Positions 23,271 through 33,108 of a stretch of 64,000 nt of DNA are shown here, in pieces. Positions within the stretch are counted from its first letter, which is position 1, and the number at the start of each line of letters is the position of its first letter. This DNA is from Euphorbia lathyris. Its lineage: Eukaryota > Streptophyta > Magnoliopsida > Malpighiales > Euphorbiaceae. The notes under the pieces are model-generated. The model saw only the letters and a program-made list of their open reading frames with translations. It made no database searches and was not told the DNA's origin. The stretch covers positions 89,341,001 through 89,405,000 of the forward strand of contig NC_088913.1 of assembly GCF_963576675.1 (NCBI RefSeq). Direction: 5' to 3'. The position numbers and the translations under genes are program-made.

Positions 23271-25154
23271 TCCAGAGTCGTCAGATTTAACCCGCGGCTA
23301 CCAAATCAAACCGCGGTAAATCAAACCGGAGCGGCAACAGTCAAACAGGGACCCGGAGTTCAAATAGGCGATTCAGTTCGGGACTAATTCCGTCAATTCC
23401 CAACAAACTCACCGACTCGGATCAAGTGCAGAGTCCGTTCCCAAAAATCACAACTATAGGGACCGATTGGCATTTTTGCCAAAATTCAATAATTCACAGC
23501 AGCAGAGATGACCTCATTCAACAGGCATCGATAAGTGAAAATGGACAAGCAAAAAGACCACTCAACCCTTAAAGGGCACAGTTGGAAATAGAAAGAAATG
23601 ATACCCAATAATTCAAAGCAAGTTCTTACTATAAATAGAAAAGTTGATCACTGTAAAAAGGGGGGGGGGTAATTGGTAAGAAAAACTCCATCACTGTAAC
23701 AGGAAAAAGGCTTCACTGTAGAGGAGCAAGAACAACGTTGTAACAAGGAATCAATCAATCAAAAATCAAGAGGTTAACATCATTCCTAAAGTATCATTGA
23801 TAATCATATATGCTCATTCATATTGTTCACTGTAATATCTAACTCTACTTTCTGTTGTTCTTTTAAGTTTCTCATCATGCGAATACATGTTAGGCATCAA
23901 TACACGAAAGCGAACCCGACTTTACCCAAATCGAATTGAGGTCCGGAACACCCTCCAGAGCCGGCAAGGGCTCTGGTTGCGTTCACGAAATTCGTTTGAG
24001 AATCTCAAACGACTCTCCCCCCACATAAAAAGAAAAAAACCAAGATCAGACAAGTAAAAACAAGGGCCAGAACAGGGGTGTGAAAATCACAAAGCTAATA
24101 AGTAGGGTAGAACACAGCAAAACCAAATTTCCATCTCAAACTCAAACAAACATAGCAAGTGATTACAACCTAACCACAACCGTCCTGAACCCGGTTTGAG
24201 AGTCCTAAAAGACTCTCTCACACAAAGAAATCAGACCCATTTAAATAGGAATTAGAATCAAGAAGCAAATCATCGCAAAAATCAAACCAGCAAAGTGAAT
24301 ACACTCATAGGTATCTCAAATCCAGCAAACTCAGGGAGAAGAGTCACAAGCCTTAGAAACTTACCTTTGCATGTAGGATTCCGGCCGGCCGAACCTCCTT
24401 GGGAGTTCCAAACTCCTCATCGGAGGTGGGAACCACCACCGCGGTCCTCCGATTGGTCCGATGAGGCTCAAATGGTCTGAAACGAGTGAAAACCGTAGGG
24501 AATAGCCATGAGAACCTGTGAGCGAGTAGGCCGGAGTGAGAACGCGAGAAAACGGCCGGAATCCATGGAACCGGCGAATGAAACCGACCACGATAGGGTA
24601 GAAGAGAGGAAGAGATCGACCTAAATCGCAGGTGAGGAGAGAAAGGGTTAGGCGGCTGAAAAAATGTGGAAAAAAAGAACCCTAAAAAATCCAAATTTAT
24701 TGTCTCTATTCTTTATTTGCTCCCTCATGCCTTATTAATTTTCTAAATCTAACCCCACTTGTTTTATTCTGCTCAATTAAATCCTTCATGTTGGGCTTTA
24801 AATCCCAACCCTTAATCCAGAAGGCCCAATTCCGGTGTAAGCAAAGAAGTTTAGGCCCACCTAATCCCCTTTTCAAATTGCTGCATTTTTTAAAGTAAAT
24901 TTCTATAAAATGTTTTGGGCCTTTAAATTATTCATAGGTAATATAATCCATTATTGTATTTTGTTTACATGATTTTCGAAACATATTTAAAATTACAGTT
25001 GTTATAAGGTTCAGTATCATCTAATTAAGCTTAATTTAGTTTCTTTAAATAAATTTTGGTAGGTTTAATAGTTAAGTTTTATGCTTGTACAATAAGTTCT
25101 AAAAAAAAATAATAATAAAAAAGAAATAAATAATGACTCGAGATGTTATCCCGA

Positions 25155-26010
25155 ATCGATGAAATCAACCCTGTTAATTCGAATTGATATGAAAATGTTA
25201 TCCAAATTCGTAATTAAATCAGTTCGGACCGATGTGAGAACGTCGTCCGAATTTATAACCAAACTAATTGATGTGAATACGTCATTAGAATTCAACACTA
25301 AACACAATAAAGCCCTAAAATCCAAAGTTTATACTCCCCATTTTCAAATTGACCCCCCTGTTTTATTAATTTATGAATCTGACCCGCCTACTTTACTTTC
25401 CATTAATTAGATCCCTCCACTTTTTTAAATCAATTCCCTCAATTAAGGTCCTAATTGGTTAAGTTAAATTTAACTAAGCACTTTCACATTTCAGATTACC
25501 CTTCTTTAATTCGGTAGAATTTTAATTTGATTCCAAATTATTCCAATTTGTTTTGTATTAGGTTTTTTTTATTCTAATTTAACTCATTTATTATTTATCT
25601 CACTTCTAATCAATGTAGGGTATATGTGTATATTTTGTTAAAACTTGGCATTAATTTTATATAATAAGTTTATGTGTATCTCATTCATTAAATAAAATAT
25701 ATAAATGCATCGTGTGTATATGTGATATACACGTCTTTTAATTCGTAAATTAATTCGGATCGATATGAAAACGTCATCCGAATTCGTAAATTGAATTTAT
25801 TCGAATTGATGTGAAAACGTCATTTGAATATTAAAATTCATTCGAACAGATGTGAAAACGTCTTTCGGATTTAAAACCATATCAGTTCGGATTGATGTGA
25901 GAACGTCATCCGAACTCTCAACCAACTTAATTCAGATCGATGAGAAAACGTCGTTCGAATTCATGATCAAATTAATTCTAATCGATGTGAAAACGTCATT
26001 AGAATACAAC
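25155..26010 (+). repeat. ~50-bp repeats with ACGTCAT cores in solo LTR
   Basis: Two clusters (about 25155-25300 and 25745-26010) of degenerate units with the phrase GATGTGAAAACGTCATNCGAA. Each carries ACGTCAT, whose reverse complement ATGACGT is a TGACG-type bZIP site core. Regulatory meaning is inference only. Confidence 0.65.
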
Positions 26011-27815
26011 ACTAAGCGCGATAACCCCAAAATCTACAAGTGTCTGGTTTATATCGATAGTTCAAAGCAAGGCAAATAACAAACACGTAATATCACAATA
26101 GTACCGATACGTCGGGCGGGGTAAGGTGAGATCAGATTCTCTTCCCTACACGTATCCGGAAAAACGAACACTAAATCTCTCTAGAGACCATCCTTACCCA
26201 AACCTAAACCATACAGAGTCAACCCAAACAGACAGGGCGACCAATCACGCCCGCACCCGTATTTCCAAGTGATGATTGGTGGCGACTCGAAACCTTAAAC
26301 ACGAGAAAAGGCAGACCGAGCCGGCCACGTACCCCGACTTGCGCGGTAAAAACCGGAAGCCAGGGTGCGACAGAACTAATGGAACTTTTTTCGTTTTTTA
26401 ATTATGCTGATTTAATATAATTCTTTGAGTTTCTTAACTCAGCTTTGGTCAGCACGACCGAATGAGGCGTAAGACAGCTTTAGTCAGAGGCTGACTAGAA
26501 CTGTTTTACTTGTGAGTTGAGAATTGACACTTTTGTGGTCAGCTTCCAACTCAGCACTCTGATTTACTCAGTGTCAGCTTAAACAATTTATATAGTGAGT
26601 AAATATAACAAGCAACACATACAAATATATATATTGAGAGAAAGGGTTAGAAATCACTCAGCAGACTTATCCTAGTTCGGCCTATCTGCCTATGTCCAGT
26701 CCCCAGAATCCCTCCGGGCTTTTTCAATCCACTACGGAGCTCTTTAAAGGTAGAGCACAAACCGTTTACAAGGCAGTTGAATATGCAAGAGTACCGTCCT
26801 CTATTCGTCTACTCAACTCCACTAAGCGCTACAGCCCAACACTTAGATTTTCTCTACCACTGAGTACCAAACCGAGTACTCAGCACCACTCTCTCAACTA
26901 TTACAATTGATACAGATTTGTTCTTTTCAGATGAAGAATACTTTAGATGATTACAGAAAATCAATCTAGACTTTTACACAAATATAGAAATTTGATGTAA
27001 GATCTTTTTCTTGTTTTGATGTTCTTTTGTATATATGTTCTTTTTCTCTTCTTTCAGCAAAGGATCCAAGAATTGCACTTGTCCTTGAAGACGCAATCAT
27101 TTGAATTCGGATCTATCTGTTGAATTCAAATGGCTCCCTGCTTGCGTAATTTCTCTGGCCAGCTTCAGATTTGCAGGCCAATCCTGCCGTCTAAATTCGG
27201 CCGGTGCTAGGCTTGTCTTCTTCTCGCAGGTTTGTCTTCTAGTGCAGGTTTTGTCTTTTGGCTAGAGGACAGTTGACCCATGCGTCTCAAAACTATATCC
27301 ATGCATGATTCTAAAGCTTCTGATTCAGCGCAGATCACTATCGGATCTTGTCTTTTAGCAAACAGATCATTGGTGCTGTCCTAGAGAGCACTCGGCTTGA
27401 CTTTGATAGCCGTTGTCTTTGATCATTGCTATTTGTGATACTGAGTTGCTTTTCACTCAGCTTCTATGATCAGCTTCGTTCTGCATGATATTGTTCCGAA
27501 GAAGACATTTCTTCTTTTAAGTTGAGTTGTGTTCTACTCAGCTTCTGTGGTCAGCTTCATCTGCGAGCTTCGGTTCTTTAAGAAGACTTTCTTTTTTTCG
27601 TACTGAGTTATTCTTTACTCAGCCCGTGCTATGTTATCATGCTGACTATGTTCTGTCTTACTTGATTCCTGTTCTAATATATATTCTTATGCTCAACATT
27701 GAACAAACATATTAGTACAATTAATTTAAAGCACTTAAATTTAATTGTCTTACACATGATTTAACTTAAATAATTTTGTCAAATCAAAATCATGCTGGAA
27801 AGGTGTTTCAACAAA

Positions 27816-28236
27816 CTCCCACATTTTGATGTTGGCAAAATATTTAATTATGGAACTCAGTTTTGAAATTCCCAATGATTGAAATGTCTTTCATTCTTCT
27901 AAAGTTACTCCCCCATAAGGGTTGCATCTATTGACTCGATTTAACTCTAAACCTTCTAAGATTTAATTGAGAGAAATTAAGACATGCTATTACTGACTTA
28001 GTTCAATTTTAGACCTTCTAAGATCTAATTCAGATGAGCCTAGGTCAGCTTTCAGAAGAGGTCAATGCTTGGAACATGTATTTACTCAGTTTGATACACG
28101 ATCAGTTTAGGTATCAGAGAGATTACATATATGGATTCATGTATGAGAGCAAATGTATTCATGTATCAGAGCAAGTGTGTGTTGAGCATTTTTCACATGC
28201 ATGTTCCCTTTTAATTTTTGTGTGTTTGTTCTTTTA
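27816..28236 (-). other. Polypurine tract and 3' untranslated part of element A
   Basis: On the minus strand, directly before the 3' LTR, the sequence reads AAAATGTGGGAGTT, a plus-strand primer site. The rest, up to the end of the extra ORF, shows no coding region. Confidence 0.65.
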
Positions 28237-29032
28237 TTACAGGTTCAGCATATAACACAACAAGTAAGCGTCGCATATAGATAAGTCAGTTTGAAATAAA
28301 AGATGCTTCAAGATAGATAGTTTAGTCAGCATACAAAAATATAGAATACGCCGAATAAATACTACAAGCCAAGTTCTAAGATTAACTAATCTATTGCTTC
28401 CTGTTGACTTAGGCTTGGTGAGCAATGCCTTTTCCTTTGGCGTTTCGTTGTTGCTGGCTACCGGATGCTTCCCCTGATCTGTGCTGAGTTCCATCAGCTT
28501 GTTCTTTCTCTCCCGTTTTGCCAGCATCGGGCTGAGGACGAGTGAAGGTGTCATTAAGAACAACATGAGTCAGTTTCACTGAGTAGGCCTTAAGTTGTTT
28601 CGTACTTTCCCTAAGACCGTCGAATATTGCAATGCCACCGTCTAGAATGGAGCCGAGGATTCTAATGGATGCACTGAGCATACTGAGAAGATATTCTTGT
28701 GATTTCCTGATCCAGGTGATAGTGTCAGTCATCTTGGCATAAGCTTGATGATACATTTTGAGCAAAGCCGAATCGTAGAACTGGCGTTGAGCATTTGTAT
28801 AGCGGACGTGTTTGAATGTGGCTTGCGAGTATTGCATAATTTCATTAGTCTTCACCAGGTCAGTATCCATCTCTTCTTTACTCAAGTTGAGTAGACGAAT
28901 GGCTTTTCCAATTTGCTCAATGGAACACTGAGAGGAGGAGGAAATTAACTCACAAGCATCGGTCAGCTCAGAGTTCAGCTGGGTAAAGTGTTGATTGACC
29001 TCAGCAGAGGTTGCCTATGCCGAGTTCACAGC
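28237..29032 (-). pseudogene. Extra ORF of element A, C-terminal part
   Basis: Open frame 28885-28409 plus upstream codons to the Ogre-like insertion at 29033. It includes MSKEEMDTDLVKTNEIMQYS, a predicted helical region and a polar C-terminus (GEASGSQQQRNAKGKG). When the Ogre-like element and one copy of its target duplication are removed, the frame joins the segment at 48832, apart from stop codons on both sides. In Sireviruses this position holds the so-called envelope-like ORF; function unproven. Confidence 0.65.
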
Positions 29033-32007
29033 TGTTAGACGAGGTGCCGCGGCCTAATCTCCTGGGCGGACCGGGGGGTGGACAACCTCATGGCGACGTA
29101 AGCGGTGATTGGCTCCGAAAGCAACCAATCGTGGAATCAAGCTGCTCGGCAGGACCGGAGCTCGGAGATATGGAAGAGTCACCACCCACGAATGGAAAAA
29201 TGAACACCGATCCCTTGCGGGAGACCGGTGTGGGTTCGGGAAACTTAGGTACGAGCCGAGAAGGCTAGCTCCTTTTCGGAGAAAGGCTACTAGGCACCCC
29301 GACATCGCCCGGTTATGAACCACCGGCCTCCTACTCAGCATGTTAGGCGATAACGGACTAATCGTATACTTCTTTAAGTCTAAAATTCATTTGAAACCCT
29401 TTTCTTTCTCTTTTTAGAAACCGTTTTGAGCATATGATATTGAAAAGCCACATCAGTAAAGAATCACCCATTTACGTTATACATACACAGAGAGGGGAAA
29501 GGAAGAAGTGATTTATTTACGACTTATTTACATGTCATGTTGTGTGTTTATTCTACACTAACTTATTCCCCCAAAACGAATTTATTTACATGGTTCGCAC
29601 CTTAATCGCCGTTGGAACGATTTAGGTGCGTTTTAAAACCCCGTTTTGATGAAGTTTATCCGAATCGCCGTTGGAACGACTCGAGTATTTGAAAACGTTT
29701 GAGATAAAAACCTTTTAATGAGAAAACGTGGTTAAACATACAAGTCAATTTTATTTTGTACAAATCCTTTAAGAAAATGATTCAAAAATTCTATTATTCA
29801 CAAAGAAAACGATTTTAATTACAATGATCATTTAATCCGCCTTTGGAACGGATTAAGGTTTTAAAACGTGGTGTTTTGAAGACGATTTGAAATATTAACA
29901 AGAATGACTCTATTTATTTACATTAGAAATCTAAAAAACTCATTAGTTTAAATAATTCAATTGAAAACTCTATTTTTGTGATTTATTTTCCCCACTTATT
30001 TAATGGACTCTCTAACTATTATAGTTACAATAATAAACTCCTTTAAACTAATATTTACACTCAAATAAAGCCCATTTGAAACATGGACCCATGAATGGGC
30101 TCAAAGAATAAAGAAAATAATTTATACATACATATATACATTTAAATCAAGAATAGAATATGAAAAATAAAAGTTAATACAAAAGGAACTATATGTATAT
30201 AAAAACAATAGGTACAATATATTTATACTTTAAAAATGTGAAAATAGTAAGTAAATCCTATAACTAAGAAAATAATTCTTATCCAAAAATAATTTTATTC
30301 AATAATCACTAAAATAACCCAAATGTTCCAAAACTATACATATACATGACTAACATAGCTTTAAAATACCAAAAATACCATATGCTAATATATATTGATT
30401 ATTTCCCAAAATACCAAATAACTAACATTTAAAACATAACCCAAATTAATAAAAAAAGAATACATATATATACTCATACTTATATTGTAAAATGGAATAA
30501 AAGGTAATATACAAATATTCTAAAATAATTATATATGCTAAAGTTCTAAAATAATTTGAAAAATATATGTTAGATAACTATACATATATATACTAAGGAT
30601 TAAAAGCTTAAAAGTTGAGAAAAAGGGACTGAAATGGCAGTTCTACGTTTTGGCAGATTTACCGACGGAAATTTCGTCTGTAAACAGCATTTAGTGACAG
30701 AATTGGTAAATTACAGCAGCACTCCTAAATGTTTTCAGATTTATTCAAAAGCTTTAAATTAGATCTAATTCAATCGTTTTGGATTTCCGAACTACCAATA
30801 ATGGATCATAGTCGAAAACGGAAATTCCTAAAACGATGTTTTATTTTAAACATTATTTGAAAATTTCTTTCAAATTAAAAACTTATAATTACAACGTTTC
30901 CGATATCCGAACTACCTTTTTATCGGATCACGGTTCGTATTGGGATATCAAAACGAGGTTTTTTATTTTAAAACAAAACCGAATTTCATTCAATACAAAG
31001 CGAAAATTAAATAAATACGCTAATTAAATAAAGTGTGACAAAATAAATAACTAACTAAATGAATAGAAACTATAACATAAAAAAAAATAAATAGAAGAAG
31101 AGAATAAATTAAATAAAATAAAGAGTCTAGTCCTCGGATAATACCTTTAAATTCAGTATCTGACAGTCGAAGCCGATTGATTCCACGAACCGCGAGCTCC
31201 CGTTTTTTATGAAAATTTAGTAAAAATTGAACTTAGGAAATTTGGAATTTTTGAGAAAAAAATATTTTTCTCAAAAAAATTCACGCTCTCTCTCTAAAAA
31301 TGTTTAGAGTGAGAAAGCTCTCCCAAATAATTCCTCTCCTCCTTTTTTGCATGGGGATCCGTGCCTTTTATAGGTAAACGGGTCCCCGGACCAATGGGCG
31401 ACGTCCGAAAGAAATTGGGCAGCCGCCCAACCTTGTGTTGGGCTACCCCCCAACCTTGTTGGGCAGCCACCCAACATTCGTTGGGCGATCGCCCAACAAT
31501 TGTTGGGCGAGCGCCCAACGCGAGGTTGGGCGCCCGCCCCCAACCTTCATCGGGTGTTCGCCCAACGTGGTTGGGCGCCCGCCCGACGACCCTCGGGTCG
31601 TGCCTCGCGTCATCGGGCGTGCGCACCCCGCGGCCGCCGAGCGCGCGTTCCGCGTCGTCGGACGTTCACACGTCGCGGCCGCCGAACGCGCGCTTCGCGC
31701 TACCGGGCGTGTGCGCTCAGCGACCCATGAGAGCGCGCCCCGTGCCACCGGACCCGGGCGTTGCTCGGACGTCGAGAGCGTGCCACTCGCGGTGCGTCCG
31801 ACGGACGCCGAGCCCACGTCCCGTGCCGCCGAGCGGGCGTTCGACCATTGTCGTCCGCGTCCTAGATGCCGCGAAGCACCCGCGCCGTGCCGCTAATTTT
31901 CCTTTGCTTATTATTCTTTATATATTTTTCAAAAACTTCCGGAATCAATCGCTTCAACTGTCTTGTTTTCAGGTTTTCATCACAGGTCCTCCGACTCGAT
32001 GTCTTGT
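29033..32007 (-). repeat. 3' LTR of the Ogre/Tat-like element
   Basis: Starts TGTTAGACGAGG on the plus strand and matches 45880-48826 along its length. Differences cluster in the first 260 bases (about ten) and in the GC-rich hairpin array (31385-31590); elsewhere there are only a few per several hundred bases. The last three bases (TGT at 32005-32007) differ from the ACA of the other LTR, so the canonical TG start is missing on the sense strand. A TATA box (CCTATAAAAGG on the minus strand) lies at 31364-31374. Confidence 0.92.
31385..31590. repeat. TTGGGC/GCCCAA hairpin array, 3' LTR copy
   Basis: About eight imperfect palindromes of 15-18 bp such as TTGGGCGATCGCCCAA, TTGGGCGAGCGCCCAA and TTGGGCAGCCACCCAA, spaced about 25-28 bp apart. 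They lie directly upstream (minus sense) of the LTR TATA box, in otherwise AT-rich sequence. Confidence 0.85.
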
Positions 32008-32154
32008 TCTTTGATTCCTTCAGACTCTGCTTTGGGTGGCACCGTGCTGCCTCTGAATCGGCAGCTGGCGAATGTCCCCCTTTTCACCTCCGGCCCACGT
32101 TGGCTGACTGCGATGAGAACGGCTCTAAAGCGATTTGGTCTACGGCTGTGGGGA

Positions 32155-32680
32155 TGATGGCTCAATAGCTACCCTAGTCTACGACTGCGAGGATGATGGC
32201 TCAAAAGCTACCATAGTCTGTGACCGCGAGGATGATGGCTCAATAGCTACCCTAGTCTACGATCTTAGGTAAATATGGCTCAAAAGCAACTCTGATCAGC
32301 GACCATGAGTCAGATGGCTAAAAAGCAACTCCGGTCTGCGACCGTGAGTCAGATGGCTAAAAAGCAACTCCGGTCTGCGACCGTGAGTCAGATGGCTAAA
32401 AAGCAACTCCGGTCTGCGACCGTGTGTCAAATGGCTCAAAAGCAACTCCGGTCTGCGACCATGAGTCAAATGGCTAAAAAGCAACTCCGGTCTGCGACCG
32501 TGAGTCAGATGGCTAAAAAGCAACTCCGGTCTGCGACCGTGAGTCAGATGGCTAAAAAGCAACTCCGGTCTACGACCGTGAGTCAGATGGCTAAAAAGCA
32601 ACTCCGGTCTGCGACCGTGAGTCAGATGGCTAAAAAGCAACTCCGGTCTGCGACCGTGAGTCAGATGGCTAAAAAGCGGG
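32155..32680. repeat. 39-bp tandem array next to the 3' LTR
   Basis: From 32296 on, about ten near-identical 39-bp units (ATGGCTAAAAAGCAACTCCG / GTCTGCGACCGTGAGTCAG) in direct head-to-tail order with no spacers; more diverged units lead in from about 32155. As 39 is a multiple of three, both strands stay open for about 150 codons, but these frames are by-products of the repeat. Confidence 0.93.
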
Positions 32681-33020
32681 GATTGTTCATGGATTTTCTT
32701 AAAACACTGTTGTCTGTATTTTCTCACTGGAGCTATCATCTCGAAGGTTCAATGGGAACGTTGTTTAGTCTGAAATGATATAGACTAATGATTGTTTTTC
32801 TGTTGACTGTCGTCTGTATTTTGACTGGTGTCACTGTTCTGTAAAAATTGACTGTTGTCTGGAGTTCATATCTTGACAACGTTGGTCGCTGTCTGGGAGA
32901 AATGCAGGCTGAAACGGACTGCAAATCGGAGGTCTGTGCACCTAGTAATTAATTATTTACTTTTTACCTTTATGTCAAATCGTACTTTTTTCACTATTTA
33001 CGAGAATGCCATTCCATTTT

Positions 33021-33108
33021 CCTATATAAGGTGGTGGGGTTTCATTTCAACCCCACACCTTCTCTCTCCTCTTTCTCTCACTAGACTTCAATTTGGACTA
33101 TTTTCGGG
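33021..33108 (+). promoter_or_regulatory. TATA box and leader of the antisense plant mobile domain gene
   Basis: CCTATATAAGG at 33021-33031, followed by a pyrimidine-rich stretch (CTTCTCTCTCCTCTTTCTCT) and the ATG at 33109. Spacing fits a Pol II promoter with a start site near 33055. This promoter is inside the element and points away from the 3' LTR. Confidence 0.6.

Larger units (their letters stand above)
21994..26372 (+). mobile_element. 4.4-kb solo LTR of a gypsy element
   Basis: Starts TGTGGATACCC, ends GGGTGCGACA, flanked by the 5-bp duplication GAACT (21989-21993 and 26373-26377) inside the 3' LTR of A. It has no internal coding region. The CGGAAGCCAGGGTGCGACA end is like LTRs of large Tat/Ogre or Tekay elements. 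A TATA-like TATAAATAG lies at about 23631. Reading frames near 24295-24694 do not resemble a known protein. Confidence 0.8.
21952..27815 (-). repeat. 3' LTR of element A, split by a solo LTR
   Basis: Made of 21952-21993 plus 26378-27815, together about 1480 bp. Both parts match the 5' LTR of A (61942-62846) more closely than the LTR of B, including the CCCGTGTAATTA start and the CAGCTTTGGTCAGCACG block. It keeps a segment of about 570 bp (about 26571-27143) that the 5' LTR lacks. Confidence 0.85.

Noticed and set aside
24295..24694. Frames of 60-113 codons near the middle of the 4.4-kb solo LTR
   Set aside because: Opposite-strand frames overlap, no recognisable domain, and the region lies inside an LTR.
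29011..29341. Short frames at the start of the Ogre/Tat-like LTR, repeated at 45879-46188
   Set aside because: They are duplicated only because the LTR is; no known domain.
31294..31896. Several long frames in the GC-rich part of the 3' LTR (and 48149-48845 in the 5' LTR)
   Set aside because: GC-rich, stop-poor LTR sequence with open frames on both strands; products are Arg/Pro/Ala-rich and change frame between the two LTRs.
32296..32680. CRISPR-like look of regular 39-bp repeats
   Set aside because: Units are head-to-tail with no unique spacers, and the context is a plant retrotransposon.
32296..32778. Overlapping open frames of about 150 codons on both strands in the 39-bp array
   Set aside because: The unit length is a multiple of three, so a stop-free unit gives open frames automatically; no independent sign of coding.
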